Assembly (NCBI GenBank): GCA_910585615.1
Contig: CAJUFO010000009.1
Coordinates: 22,235 to 86,234 of the forward strand
Direction: 5' to 3'
DNA length: 64,000 nucleotides
From: an uncultured Acetatifactor sp.
GTDB lineage: Bacteria; Bacillota; Clostridia; Lachnospirales; Lachnospiraceae
Shown: positions 8,843-17,672 of the stretch, piece after piece
Position numbering within the stretch: position 1 is the first letter of the stretch
How the letters are laid out: each line of letters opens with the position of its first letter
Position numbers and translations under genes: made by a program
Notes under the pieces: model-generated
The model's input: the letters and a program-made list of their open reading frames with translations, nothing else
Databases searched by the model: none
Told to the model about the DNA's origin: nothing

Positions 8843-9877
8843 TCAACGCTTCAGGTACACCTCGTTCTCATGGACGGTGACGGATTCCAGGCTCCTTAAG
8901 AAGCTGGAGATCCGGCTGTAGCCGAACTGCTTGAAGTCCAGCTGTCTATACTTTTTGTGCAGCTCGTCGTTGAGGCTGGCCAGGTTCTCCACCATGCCGC
9001 CGTTCTTCTCAATCATATGGCAGATTTCCCTCTCCAGCTCCTCTTTCGTCAGGGTGGAGCGGCGCTCCACGTAATACTGGCTGCTGATTTTCTTCACGTG
9101 GAGATCTGTCAGCTCCTGGTCTATCATGGTGCTCAGCTTGGAATATCCGTAATTTCGTACATCAAAATCCGAAAACTTGTCATTCAGGCGATTTCCAAGC
9201 CGGGCCAAATCCACATGCTTCCCGCCGTTCTCATTGATCAGGGCCAGGATTACCTGGCGCACCTCGGCCAGGGACGTCACATTCTGCTCGTCAGCAGACG
9301 CCAAGTCAGCCTGAGCGCCAAACCCTCCGTAGCCGCCTGACCGGGAGCCCTTTTCGTATGAGGCGCCGCGCTCCTCCGCAGAGCTGCCGGCTCTGGCAGG
9401 GATAGCCTCCTCGATGTTCTGCTCCGCCACCAAGTTCAGGTGGATGAATCTGTTGCAGGCCCGGGTCAGAGCCAGCGGGGTCTTGGACTCGCCCATGCCC
9501 AGCACGAACATGTTCTCCTCTCTGAGCCGCATGGCCAGCCTGGTGAAGTCGCTGTCGCTGGTGACCAGGCAGAAGCCCTGGACCTTGTTCTTGTAGAGGA
9601 TGTCCATGGCATCTATCACCATGGCCATGTCGGTGGCGTTCTTTCCCGTGGTGTAGGAGAACTGCTGCACCGGCATGATGGAATATTCCAAAAGCATGGC
9701 CTCCGACCAGCCGTTGCCCTTCGACCAGTTTCCGTAGATGCGCCGGTAACTGGTGGAGCCGTATTTCTCCAGCTCCTCAAATATGGTGACCGCATACTTG
9801 GAGCTGATGTTGTCCGCATCTATCAGCACCGCGAACTGCATTTTTTCATTGGACATGGTGTCCATGATTTCTTCCAT
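8843..9877 (-). CDS. NYN-domain putative ribonuclease with two OST-HTH/LOTUS domains
   Basis: The first 150 residues form a NYN (PIN-like, LabA/DUF88) nuclease domain with the acidic motifs VLIDADN, ATDMAMVIDAMD and TSDSDFTRLA; these aspartates are the expected metal-binding residues. After a Gly/Ser-rich linker (about 160-195) come two repeated helical modules (about 200-260 and 275-340), each ending in a GYSK/GYSR-type motif (NYGYSKLSTMI, QFGYSRISSFL), typical of OST-HTH/LOTUS RNA-binding domains. Start ATG 9877 has AAGGG 9 bp upstream. The cellular target is unknown; an RNA-processing role is an inference from the domains. Confidence 0.85.
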   Translation of the reverse strand: MEEIMDTMSNEKMQFAVLIDADNISSKYAVTIFEELEKYGSTSYRRIYGNWSKGNGWSEAMLLEYSIMPVQQFSYTTGKNATDMAMVIDAMDILYKNKVQGFCLVTSDSDFTRLAMRLREENMFVLGMGESKTPLALTRACNRFIHLNLVAEQNIEEAIPARAGSSAEERGASYEKGSRSGGYGGFGAQADLASADEQNVTSLAEVRQVILALINENGGKHVDLARLGNRLNDKFSDFDVRNYGYSKLSTMIDQELTDLHVKKISSQYYVERRSTLTKEELEREICHMIEKNGGMVENLASLNDELHKKYRQLDFKQFGYSRISSFLRSLESVTVHENEVYLKR

Positions 9878-9988
9878 AATCTATGACCCTTTCTATAACC
9901 TGCAAACTCCCCTATCTATACCGATAGTACCCCAAAAGCCGTACCGGCCCCTGTACACTTTACAGTCTTGGAAAATCCCTACTCACAC

Positions 9989-11404
9989 TTATCGCTTCAC
10001 GCCCAGGAAATCCTCATAAACCTTACAGATATCCGCCGCATCTCTGGGATTTTGCATCTCGCAGAATATCCGAAGCAGCGGCTCCGTCCCGGAGAAGCGG
10101 GCGATGACCCAGCCGCCGTTCTTGAAATACACCTTGGAACCGTCCAGATAGCTCACCTTCTTCACCTCAAAGGGAAGCTCGGGGAGCTTTTTCTCCTCCA
10201 GCAGGATATGGGAGATCCGCTCCTTGGTCTCCTGGTCGAAGCGGTAGTCCCGCTCCTCCATGTCGATCCGTCCGTACTCCGCCTCCAAATCCTCCACCAG
10301 CTGGGACAACTTCCTTCCTGATGCCGCGATCATCTCCACCAGAAGCATGGCCGCGTAGATGCCGTCTTTGCCCTTGATATGCCCGCGCACGGTGAGTCCA
10401 CCGGAGGATTCCCCGCCTATGACCGCGTCCGTCTCGTTCATCTTGGCAGAAATATGTTTAAAGCCCACTGGCACTTCGTAACATTTTTCCCCGAAAGCCT
10501 CTGCCACACGATCCAGTACATGGGTAGTGCAGATATTACGGACTGCGGGGCCCTGCCATTTCTTATATTTCTTCAGATAATGGTACAGCAGCACCAGAAT
10601 CTCGTTGGGATGCAGGAACCGCCCTGTGTCATCGATGATACCCAGCCTGTCCGCGTCCCCGTCCGTGGCGATGCCGATGTCATAATCCCCGTCCGTGACG
10701 CAAGTCTGGAGCATATGGAGCGTAGCCGCCGAGGGTGCTGGGAGCTTTCCGCCGAAGAGGGTGTCATGCCGGTCGTGGATCACCTCCACCTCGCAGCGGG
10801 CCGTCTGCAGCAGGGTGCGGAGGGAGGTCTCGGACACGCCGTACATGGGATCCAGCACCACCCTGAGATTGCTGCGGCGGATGGCATCCATGTCCACAGC
10901 CTTCATCAGGTCGTCCAGGTATTCGTTCAGGGGATAGATTTCCCGAATCAGGCCCTGGGCCTTTGCCTTAGCGTACTCCAGCTCCTCCACCGGCTGCTCC
11001 ACCTTGTCAATGTACGCCTCAATCTCCCGGGTCTGGACCTCGTCCGCGTCCCGGCCTCCCGCAGTGAAAACCTTGATGCCGTTGTAGATGGCCGGGTTGT
11101 GGCTGGCCGTTATCATCATGCCGTAGGGAAAATCATGCCGCTCCACATAGTACATGGCCAGAGGCGTGGGGCAGGACTTGTTGATCAGGCTGGCCCGGAT
11201 GCCGTTTGCCGCGAACACGCAGGCCGCCCACTGCATGGCCTCCTTGGACAGGAAGCGCCTGTCATAGCCCATGACGATTCCCCGCTCCGCCACCCCCTCA
11301 TCCTTCATTTTCCCGCACAATGCCCTGGCCAGAATCTGAATGTTCTGCTTCGTGAATCCATCCCCGATGACGGCTCTCCAGCCGCCTGTCCCAAAACGAA
11401 TCAT
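9989..11404 (-). CDS. phosphoglucomutase/phosphomannomutase family protein
   Basis: Alpha-D-phosphohexomutase that interconverts hexose 1- and 6-phosphates. All four family signatures are visible: the N-terminal FGTGGWR, the phosphoserine loop TASHNP (99-104, Ser101), the metal loop DGDADRLG (about 245), the sugar loop GESSGG, and the C-terminal phosphate-binding RFSGTEPLLRI. Full length at 471 residues. Whether glucose or mannose phosphates are preferred is not decided by the sequence. ATG 11404 follows GAGGGGAGAGG. A candidate promoter lies about 235 bp upstream. Confidence 0.92.
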   Translation of the reverse strand: MIRFGTGGWRAVIGDGFTKQNIQILARALCGKMKDEGVAERGIVMGYDRRFLSKEAMQWAACVFAANGIRASLINKSCPTPLAMYYVERHDFPYGMMITASHNPAIYNGIKVFTAGGRDADEVQTREIEAYIDKVEQPVEELEYAKAKAQGLIREIYPLNEYLDDLMKAVDMDAIRRSNLRVVLDPMYGVSETSLRTLLQTARCEVEVIHDRHDTLFGGKLPAPSAATLHMLQTCVTDGDYDIGIATDGDADRLGIIDDTGRFLHPNEILVLLYHYLKKYKKWQGPAVRNICTTHVLDRVAEAFGEKCYEVPVGFKHISAKMNETDAVIGGESSGGLTVRGHIKGKDGIYAAMLLVEMIAASGRKLSQLVEDLEAEYGRIDMEERDYRFDQETKERISHILLEEKKLPELPFEVKKVSYLDGSKVYFKNGGWVIARFSGTEPLLRIFCEMQNPRDAADICKVYEDFLGVKR

Positions 11405-12011
11405 GCTGCCTCTCCCCTCATTTTATTCATCTATTGCGGATTTTCCGGTCATACCTGTTTTCCGGCTGGTAACCTGTCCCGTCGTACAATCGACCGGGCC
11501 TCTTCCATCCTTTTTTCTCAGGTCTGCAATCAAATATCTTTCAATTGCCTGATTGCGGAGCCTCTTTGCCCTTTCGCCCTCCGGACATGTTCCAAAGCTG
11601 GCGGGGCGATAACCGCCTATTTATATCGTGACGATTCAATTATACCAGATATGATTTAAAATTGCTACACTCGATTCTGCCAGTTCATTTCTTTCCGTAT
11701 GCTGGAGGCTGTGGAGCGGCAGCATGGCCTGGTTCCGGCTCTCGCTACTGGCCTCCCCGTCAGCTATATAATCTTTTTTTCTGGACGAAAATGCCGTACC
11801 CCGGCCAAAAACCAGGAGTACGGCTCTTTTTGCATCACATATCACATTCTCCATCTACCTATCGGCCCTTTCCGGCCGCAGCCGCAATCGCCCACGGCTA
11901 CAGCAATGGTCACCGGAAAGCCCCACGGCCGCTCCCATAACCGCATGTCCCCGGAGGGAGCCTTTCCCCTCTGCCCGTGCGGGTTCCAGTTCGGACTCCG
12001 CTCCTGACGGC
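11405..12011. other. 607-bp non-coding interval with a terminator hairpin
   Basis: No convincing gene on either strand. It contains the candidate promoter of the mutase gene (-10 TATAAT at 11644-11639 and TAGCAA at 11667-11662, minus strand) and one clear hairpin at 11793-11824. The remainder (11830-12011) is GC-rich and shows nothing recognisable. Confidence 0.5.
11793..11829. terminator. hairpin with T-run, probable terminator
   Basis: GCCGTAC (11793-11799) pairs with GTACGGC (11818-11824); CTTTTTG follows on the plus strand, and ATTTTCG on the minus strand. It could end transcription of the PadR-DUF2812 operon arriving on the minus strand. Confidence 0.5.
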
Positions 12012-12740
12012 TCACTCCCTGCGCCCCATCACGGTAATGGCGATTCCTGCACCCATGAGGATCAGGGCAATGCCCTGCAGGGCCCCTTTTGCGAATCCAT
12101 ACAGGGCGCTGCCTCCCGGTTCCGGTATCGCGAGGCAGATTCCGTTCAGCGTAATGCCCAGACACAAAATCATCGATGGGCTGCGGCTCCCAAGGCATCT
12201 GTTCGTTTCCTCCTGGCCTATCCTGGCCCGGAGCTCTGCCAGAATCGCGTTCACACGGCAGATTTCCCGGACAATGAATATGACGATGGCGGCCAGCAGG
12301 CAGCAGCCAGCCAGGGGGAGCATGACGGATTCCCTGTCCGTCATGCCTGCGGCTGAGATCGCTTCCAGAAGGATGCAGGCTATCTCCAGGATGACGACTA
12401 TCTTGAGCGCCTTTTTGATTTTCTGGTAATGTTCGATGCTGGACTCCACATCCGTATACAGCACGAAGGGCCCCTCCTTCGCCCGCTTGCGCAGGATGAC
12501 CCAGGGCCCCCACAGACATACGATCTCCACGCCCATTTCCCGCATGAAGTCCCTGTAGTCGCCGCTCACCCGGAATAGCCCCTCCGTGATGTCCACCTGA
12601 TAGATGTACTCGCCGGGCCTGCAGCTCTCGAAAGTATAGAATCCCAGCGCGAATCCTGTCATTGCATAGCCTTTCCGTGCCATTTCATTGAGGTATTCCG
12701 TCTCTTCGTCCTTATTGATGAACAGCTTGAACTTTACCAT
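12012..12740 (-). CDS. DUF2812 membrane protein, PadR partner
   Basis: The N-terminal part (MVKFKLFINKDEETEYLNEMA, then GYAMTGF and YIYQVDI) matches DUF2812, a domain commonly encoded next to PadR regulators in Firmicutes. Two hydrophobic hairpins follow (about 118-175 and 200-240), giving about four membrane segments. Its role is unknown; a membrane output of the PadR circuit is an inference. Start ATG 12740 overlaps the padR stop codon in ATGGTAA, so translation is coupled; longer frames upstream run inside padR and are not credible. 242 residues. Confidence 0.8.
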   Translation of the reverse strand: MVKFKLFINKDEETEYLNEMARKGYAMTGFALGFYTFESCRPGEYIYQVDITEGLFRVSGDYRDFMREMGVEIVCLWGPWVILRKRAKEGPFVLYTDVESSIEHYQKIKKALKIVVILEIACILLEAISAAGMTDRESVMLPLAGCCLLAAIVIFIVREICRVNAILAELRARIGQEETNRCLGSRSPSMILCLGITLNGICLAIPEPGGSALYGFAKGALQGIALILMGAGIAITVMGRRE

Positions 12741-13054
12741 GTACCCTCCTCCATTTTCTCCGCATTGTGCAGAAGCTCCTCCAGACGCTTTTTTTCCTCC
12801 GCGAAGACATATCTGCCCATCTCTGTGATGACATACTCCTTCTTCTTCCGGGAATCCGTCTCCTCGCTGTATATCCGGATCCATCCCCGGGCCGCCATGG
12901 TCTGTATGGCCCCGTACAGAGTTCCCGGGCCCAGCACCACTCTGCCTTCGGTGAGCCCTTCCACCTCCTGGATGATTCCGTAGCCGTGGTTGGGCTTTCT
13001 CAGGGACAACAGGATGTAGAACAGTGCCTCTGTCAATGGTGTCTGCTTCTCCAT
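12734..13054 (-). CDS. PadR family transcriptional regulator
   Basis: Short (106 aa) PadR-s1 type winged-helix repressor: MEKQTPLTEALFYILLSL, NHGYGIIQEVE, GTLYGAIQTMAARGWI and RKKEYVITEMGR are the family's helix-turn-helix and wing. ATG 13054 has AAAGGAA upstream; the frame to 13093 has no ribosome site and reaches into the operator. It overlaps the DUF2812 gene by 7 bp. Expression is very probably self-controlled through the palindrome at 13095-13145, which lies over its promoter. The inducing ligand cannot be guessed from the sequence. Confidence 0.92.
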   Translation of the reverse strand: MEKQTPLTEALFYILLSLRKPNHGYGIIQEVEGLTEGRVVLGPGTLYGAIQTMAARGWIRIYSEETDSRKKKEYVITEMGRYVFAEEKKRLEELLHNAEKMEEGTW

Positions 13055-13094
13055 TTCGATTCCTTTCTTCCGGAATGCGCCTCTGTCGCCCATG

Positions 13095-13152
13095 ATATAT
13101 CGTCTGGTGATATATTTGTTATTAATATATCACCAGACGATATATTTGTCAA
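13095..13152 (-). promoter_or_regulatory. padR promoter with perfect 21-bp inverted-repeat operator
   Basis: Minus-strand promoter: TTGACA (13152-13147), 17-bp spacer, TATATT (13129-13124). Arms 13095-13115 and 13125-13145 are perfect inverted repeats (ATATATC-GTCTGGT-GATATAT and its complement) around a 9-nt centre. Each arm is itself a near palindrome, so there are two operator copies: one fills the -35/-10 spacer and the other covers the start-site region. Confidence 0.85.
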
Positions 13153-13206
13153 GCTTCAGGCTCCGGAAAGCACACAAGACCGGAGCCGCCGCTCCGGCCT
13201 TGTCCC

Positions 13207-16200
13207 TCAGGGCTGCACGGATACGCTGCTGCCCACGCCATTCCTGTCCCTGCATTTCCTGACTACGATTTTCCTGTCTATCCGTTCCTTCAGCTCGGCC
13301 ACATGGGAGATGATGCCCACCAGGCGCCTGCCCTCGGTGAGCTGCTGCAGGGCCTTCATGGCCTGCCCCAGCGCCTCCTCGTCCAGGGAGCCGAAGCCCT
13401 CGTCCACGAACATGCAGTCCATCTGGATGCCCCCCGCGTAAGACTGAATCTCGTCCGCCAGCCCCAGAGCCAAAGAGAGGGAAGCCTGGAAGGACTCGCC
13501 TCCGGACAGGGTCTTCACGCTGCGCTCCGTGGCATTGTAATGGTCGATCACGGCCAGTTCCAGCCCGGCCTTCTCCCTGCGGTTGTCCCCCTCCTGCTGA
13601 CGCTTCAGCTCATACTGGCCGCTGCTCATGGTGAGCAGGCGCAGGTTGGCCCGCCGGATGATGCGGTCGAAATAGGTCATCTGTATATAGGTCTCCAGCT
13701 CGATTTTGCGCTTGCCGTTTAGGTTGCCGTTCGCCGTGTCCGCCAAGGCGCGCATCCACACGTACCTCTTCTCCACCACGGCGATGTCCTCCCGTCTGCT
13801 CCTGACCCTGCGGAGAATCTCCTGATTCTGGGAGAGGGCCGTGTATCCGCGGTCTCTCTTTGCGCTCAGCTCCCTTTTGGCCCGCTGCCTTTCCTCCCTC
13901 TCCGCGGCCACTTCCTCCTCTCCCCGCAGACCGGCCTCCCCCGCCGCGGAAAGCTGCCTGGTCAATGTATCGATTGCCGCTGCCAGGCGCTCATATCTGG
14001 TACGGCATTCCATCAAGTCCTTCTCCGCAGACTGATAAGCCTCCTCCAGGGCCGCTTTCCTGCTCTGGGATACCGAAATGAGCTCCAGCGTCCGCTCTCT
14101 GGTCATATCCCCCAGCTGTTCCGTAAGCGCCGCTATCTGCTGCTGTCTCGCCCCATTCTCCGCTGCCTTCCCTGCCAAAGCCACGTCCGTCTTCTGAATC
14201 TGGGCCGTGAATTGCTCTCTCTGGTGCTCCTTCCGGGCTATGGCCAGCTCCAGCTCCTGGCGCCTTTCCAGGTCTGCCCGGTTCCTCCTGATGTCCTCCC
14301 CCAATCGACGCAGAACCTCCGAAAGCTCTTCCAGTGCCCATGCGGCGCATTTTCGCAGTTCTGCTTCCTCCGGCCGGGTATCGGAGAGCGGTTCGAAAGC
14401 AAGAAGGCTGTCCCGCAGCTGGCCCTGCTTTTCCGCTTTCCTGCTCTCGATCCCGGCCAGCTCTTTCTCCAGCTCTCCCAGCAGGCTGCGGATTTGAGAC
14501 AGCTGCTCTTCCATCTGCCGCCCGGACTCCTCCAGCTTGCCGCGGAGCACGATATCTGCCTGAATCCGCTTCTTCCACTCGGCCAAGACGAGGAGCCTGC
14601 CCTCTATCCGCCTCAGACATGCGGAAACGGTCCTGTCCTCTGTTTCGTGCCCCTGACCTTCCGCGGCCGGATATCCCGTCTGCCCATGGGCCCGCAACAG
14701 CCTGTCCGTTTCCTCCATAAGGGCGGCTGTCTTCCCGTATTCCGCAGCCATCTGCCTTTTGGCGGCCTCCTCACGGCCCTGTAGGTTCGCCGTCCGCTCC
14801 TTGGCTCCCGCCATCTCCTCTTCCAGCCGACACCTGTGTCTCTCCAATTCCGTCAGGCGCGCTTCCAGTGTATCCAGGCGCTTTCTTCCGGCCTCCGCCT
14901 GCTCCAGCTTGCCGCGGCTCCTCTCATAGGCCTGCCGCAGACAGGCCGACACCCTTTCAGCCGGCCACTGGAGCCGGGATTGCCCCGCCCCGGGCAGACA
15001 AGGCTCAGATAAATCCGGCTCGGCCAAATCCGCCCCGGGCAGGGCGCTTTCCGGCAGTTCCAGCAGGAACCTTTCCCATTGCCGCCTCTTCTCGTCACAC
15101 TGATTTCTGGCGGCATGCAGCGCCAACAGCATATCCTGCCGCTTCTGATCCAGGGCTTTCTGTGCCTCCCCCATGGCTTTCAGCTTCTCGTCCAGCTCCT
15201 CCTTCCGACGGCACGCTTTCTCGGCATCTGCCAGCTCCCTTTCAAGATTCCGGCTCAACGCCATAATTTTATCCGATATTCCGTCTATAAATTCACGCAC
15301 GGTGTCTTCCGGGCCCTGCGTCGGATCCTGGGCTCTCCCCACGTCCTCCCGGTCCTGCAGCGCCTCCATGCTCCCCAGTTCCCGTGCCATCTCCTCTGTC
15401 TGTCTCGTCCGGCGCAGAAGCTCCTCCCCCAGATATCCCGCCTTTTCGCTGAGGCGTTCCGCTCTGGCTTCGGCGGCGGACAGCTCTTTCTTCTTCCTGT
15501 CCAGCTCTGCCTTTTCCGGCACAGTCTCCGGAACAAGGGCCAAAACCGGATGGTGCATGGAGCCGCAGACCGGGCAGGCCCTGCCCTCCTCCAGGCCTCT
15601 GGCCAGCAGACCGGCCTGGGCATCCAGGAACTGCTGCTCCATCCTCCTGTAGGCATCCCCAAGCCGCCCTTTTTCCTCCGCGGCTGCCTGGTATTTGGCC
15701 CTGGCAGAGGAAGTCTCTCCCCGCAGCTTCTCCAGGCTTTCCGCCTCCTTTGACAGCCTTTCCAGCGCGGCCTGCGCCTCCCACAGCCTCTCCCTGCGCT
15801 GAACAGCCAGGAGCCTGCGCGACTGCACGTCCCCCAGGGCCTCCAGCTCCGCCTGGCAGCGGTTCCATCGGCTCAGATGCGCATCCGCCTGGGAACATTC
15901 CTTTTCGTAGGCTGCCTCCAGGCCGACGAGCGTCTCCTGGGCCGTGCGCCGTCCCTCCACCTGCTCCTCACAGGTGCGCAGCCGCTGACTGGCGGCCTCC
16001 ACCTCATGGCGGCATGCCAGCGCCCTTTCCCCGATATTTTTCAGAGCCTCTCTCTCTTCCTCGCAGACTCTCCGCTCTCTGCCCAGGGCCTCTCCACGGC
16101 CCAGCAGCTCCTTCTGCTTCTCTTTCAGCAGCTCTCCCGCTTTCTCTGCCGCATCCCTTTCTTCCTCCTGCTTCTGTATGAGCTCCTTCTGCCCCGCCAG

Positions 16201-17619
16201 CCTCTCTTCCGTCTGCTCCACCCGGGAGAGCATGGCGTCCCGGTCTCCCATGGCTTCTATCCTGTCCCGGTTCTTCGCCATGTCGTCCGAAAGTTCCTGC
16301 TCCTTCTTCCGGTTCCCGGCAATGGACCGCTCCGCTTTCTCCTGCCGTTCCACCTCCTGTGCCAGGCCCTGATCCTGGCGCAGAAGGTTCTGCTGCTGGC
16401 GCTGGACATCGCTGTACTGCCGCTCCAGGCGCTCTTTCGCTTCCCCTGCTCCCGCCAGGAGCCTGTAGCTCTCCTGTTCCTCCTGCAGGGAGGATTCCAG
16501 AGCCTGTCTCTTTAAGAGGATATCCGCCCTGCGCCCCTTCTCTTCAGCAATCTCCTCTTCTCCCCTGCGCCATGCCTCCTGCTGGGCCTCCAGGCCGTCG
16601 AATTTCTCCAGCTTCTTCCTGGCATCCTGAATCTGCTCCTCCAGCCTGCCGCACTCCTGGCGGTTTTGATCCGCCTGTGTGAAAACAGAGTTTTTCTCCG
16701 CAAGCGCAAGCCTCAGCAGCTCCTGTTCCTTCTGGTTCTCCAGAAGCGCCGCCCGCTGTTCCTCCCTGTGCCGAATGTCCACCATAAGCTGGTCTCGCCT
16801 GCGAATCTCCTCATCCAGCCCCGCCAGCCGCCTGTCCATGGCCTCAAGCGCCGCCTCGCCCTCCTCGCACAGCTTTGCCAGCAGTTCCAGGCCCTCCTCG
16901 ACGCCGCCGTCAAATTTCATTTTCTGCAATTCCCGCAGTTTCGCACCGACACCTCCAGGCACGTCATCCTGGCAGACAATGCCGTCCATGTACTGGTTCA
17001 CGCTGCGCTTCAGCTCCTCATAGGCATCCCGTTCCAGCTTTACCGATGCTTTCAGCTGCTCCTGGATACGCTGGTAAATCCCAGTCCCGAAAATCTGCCG
17101 GAAAATGTCCCCCCGCTCCTCCGTCCCCGCAAGCAGCAGCTTCTGGAAGTCCCCCTGGGCAATCATGGCAATCTGGGTGAACTGCCTGCGGTCCAGCCCG
17201 ATCAGCTCTGTCACCGCCCTTGTCACATCCTTCGTCTTCGTAACCGGAGCCCTCCCGTCCGGAAAGCGCAGCTCGGCCTCCGACCGCTGAAGCGTATAGC
17301 CTGTCCCCCGCCCCTTCGGCCGCATGTATTCCGGGTTGCGCTTTACCGTATATCGTTTTCCCCGATAGGCGAAGGTGAGCTCCACATAGGTGGGGACCTC
17401 GTCCCTTGCGTACTTGCTGCGGAACATGTCCGGCTGGCGCACATAGCCGCTGGCCTCCCCGTACAGCGCAAAGGCTATGGCATCGAATATGGTGGTCTTG
17501 CCCGCACCTGTGTCTCCGGTAATCAAGTAAAGCCCCTGCCCGCCGAAGCTGTCAAAGTCTATCTCCGCCCTCTCCGCGTAAGGGCCAAACGCGCTCATGA
17601 CAAGCTTTACTGGTTTCAT
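13207..17619 (-). CDS. sbcC: exonuclease subunit SbcC, unusually long
   Basis: Rad50-like ATPase subunit of the SbcCD nuclease that processes DNA hairpins and double-strand ends. Walker A GDTGAGKT lies at 35-42; long coiled coils flank a zinc hook CPVC at 682-685; the ABC signature LSGGESFQAS and Walker B MFVDEGFGSLDE lie near 1370-1410. At 1470 residues it is much longer than most SbcC proteins (about 1000-1200), the extra length being in the coiled-coil arms. ATG 17619 follows GGGAG. It lies just downstream of sbcD (53-bp gap), the usual operon order. Confidence 0.95.
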   Translation of the reverse strand: MKPVKLVMSAFGPYAERAEIDFDSFGGQGLYLITGDTGAGKTTIFDAIAFALYGEASGYVRQPDMFRSKYARDEVPTYVELTFAYRGKRYTVKRNPEYMRPKGRGTGYTLQRSEAELRFPDGRAPVTKTKDVTRAVTELIGLDRRQFTQIAMIAQGDFQKLLLAGTEERGDIFRQIFGTGIYQRIQEQLKASVKLERDAYEELKRSVNQYMDGIVCQDDVPGGVGAKLRELQKMKFDGGVEEGLELLAKLCEEGEAALEAMDRRLAGLDEEIRRRDQLMVDIRHREEQRAALLENQKEQELLRLALAEKNSVFTQADQNRQECGRLEEQIQDARKKLEKFDGLEAQQEAWRRGEEEIAEEKGRRADILLKRQALESSLQEEQESYRLLAGAGEAKERLERQYSDVQRQQQNLLRQDQGLAQEVERQEKAERSIAGNRKKEQELSDDMAKNRDRIEAMGDRDAMLSRVEQTEERLAGQKELIQKQEEERDAAEKAGELLKEKQKELLGRGEALGRERRVCEEEREALKNIGERALACRHEVEAASQRLRTCEEQVEGRRTAQETLVGLEAAYEKECSQADAHLSRWNRCQAELEALGDVQSRRLLAVQRRERLWEAQAALERLSKEAESLEKLRGETSSARAKYQAAAEEKGRLGDAYRRMEQQFLDAQAGLLARGLEEGRACPVCGSMHHPVLALVPETVPEKAELDRKKKELSAAEARAERLSEKAGYLGEELLRRTRQTEEMARELGSMEALQDREDVGRAQDPTQGPEDTVREFIDGISDKIMALSRNLERELADAEKACRRKEELDEKLKAMGEAQKALDQKRQDMLLALHAARNQCDEKRRQWERFLLELPESALPGADLAEPDLSEPCLPGAGQSRLQWPAERVSACLRQAYERSRGKLEQAEAGRKRLDTLEARLTELERHRCRLEEEMAGAKERTANLQGREEAAKRQMAAEYGKTAALMEETDRLLRAHGQTGYPAAEGQGHETEDRTVSACLRRIEGRLLVLAEWKKRIQADIVLRGKLEESGRQMEEQLSQIRSLLGELEKELAGIESRKAEKQGQLRDSLLAFEPLSDTRPEEAELRKCAAWALEELSEVLRRLGEDIRRNRADLERRQELELAIARKEHQREQFTAQIQKTDVALAGKAAENGARQQQIAALTEQLGDMTRERTLELISVSQSRKAALEEAYQSAEKDLMECRTRYERLAAAIDTLTRQLSAAGEAGLRGEEEVAAEREERQRAKRELSAKRDRGYTALSQNQEILRRVRSRREDIAVVEKRYVWMRALADTANGNLNGKRKIELETYIQMTYFDRIIRRANLRLLTMSSGQYELKRQQEGDNRREKAGLELAVIDHYNATERSVKTLSGGESFQASLSLALGLADEIQSYAGGIQMDCMFVDEGFGSLDEEALGQAMKALQQLTEGRRLVGIISHVAELKERIDRKIVVRKCRDRNGVGSSVSVQP

Positions 17620-17672
17620 CGCTCTCTCCCGTCTTCTTCCTTTTTATCACAGATTTGTCTTCCATTTTGTAT

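Noticed and set aside
11842..12519. 225-codon minus-strand frame overlapping the DUF2812 gene
   Set aside because: Out-of-frame shadow; the DUF2812 frame has the domain match and translational coupling with padR.
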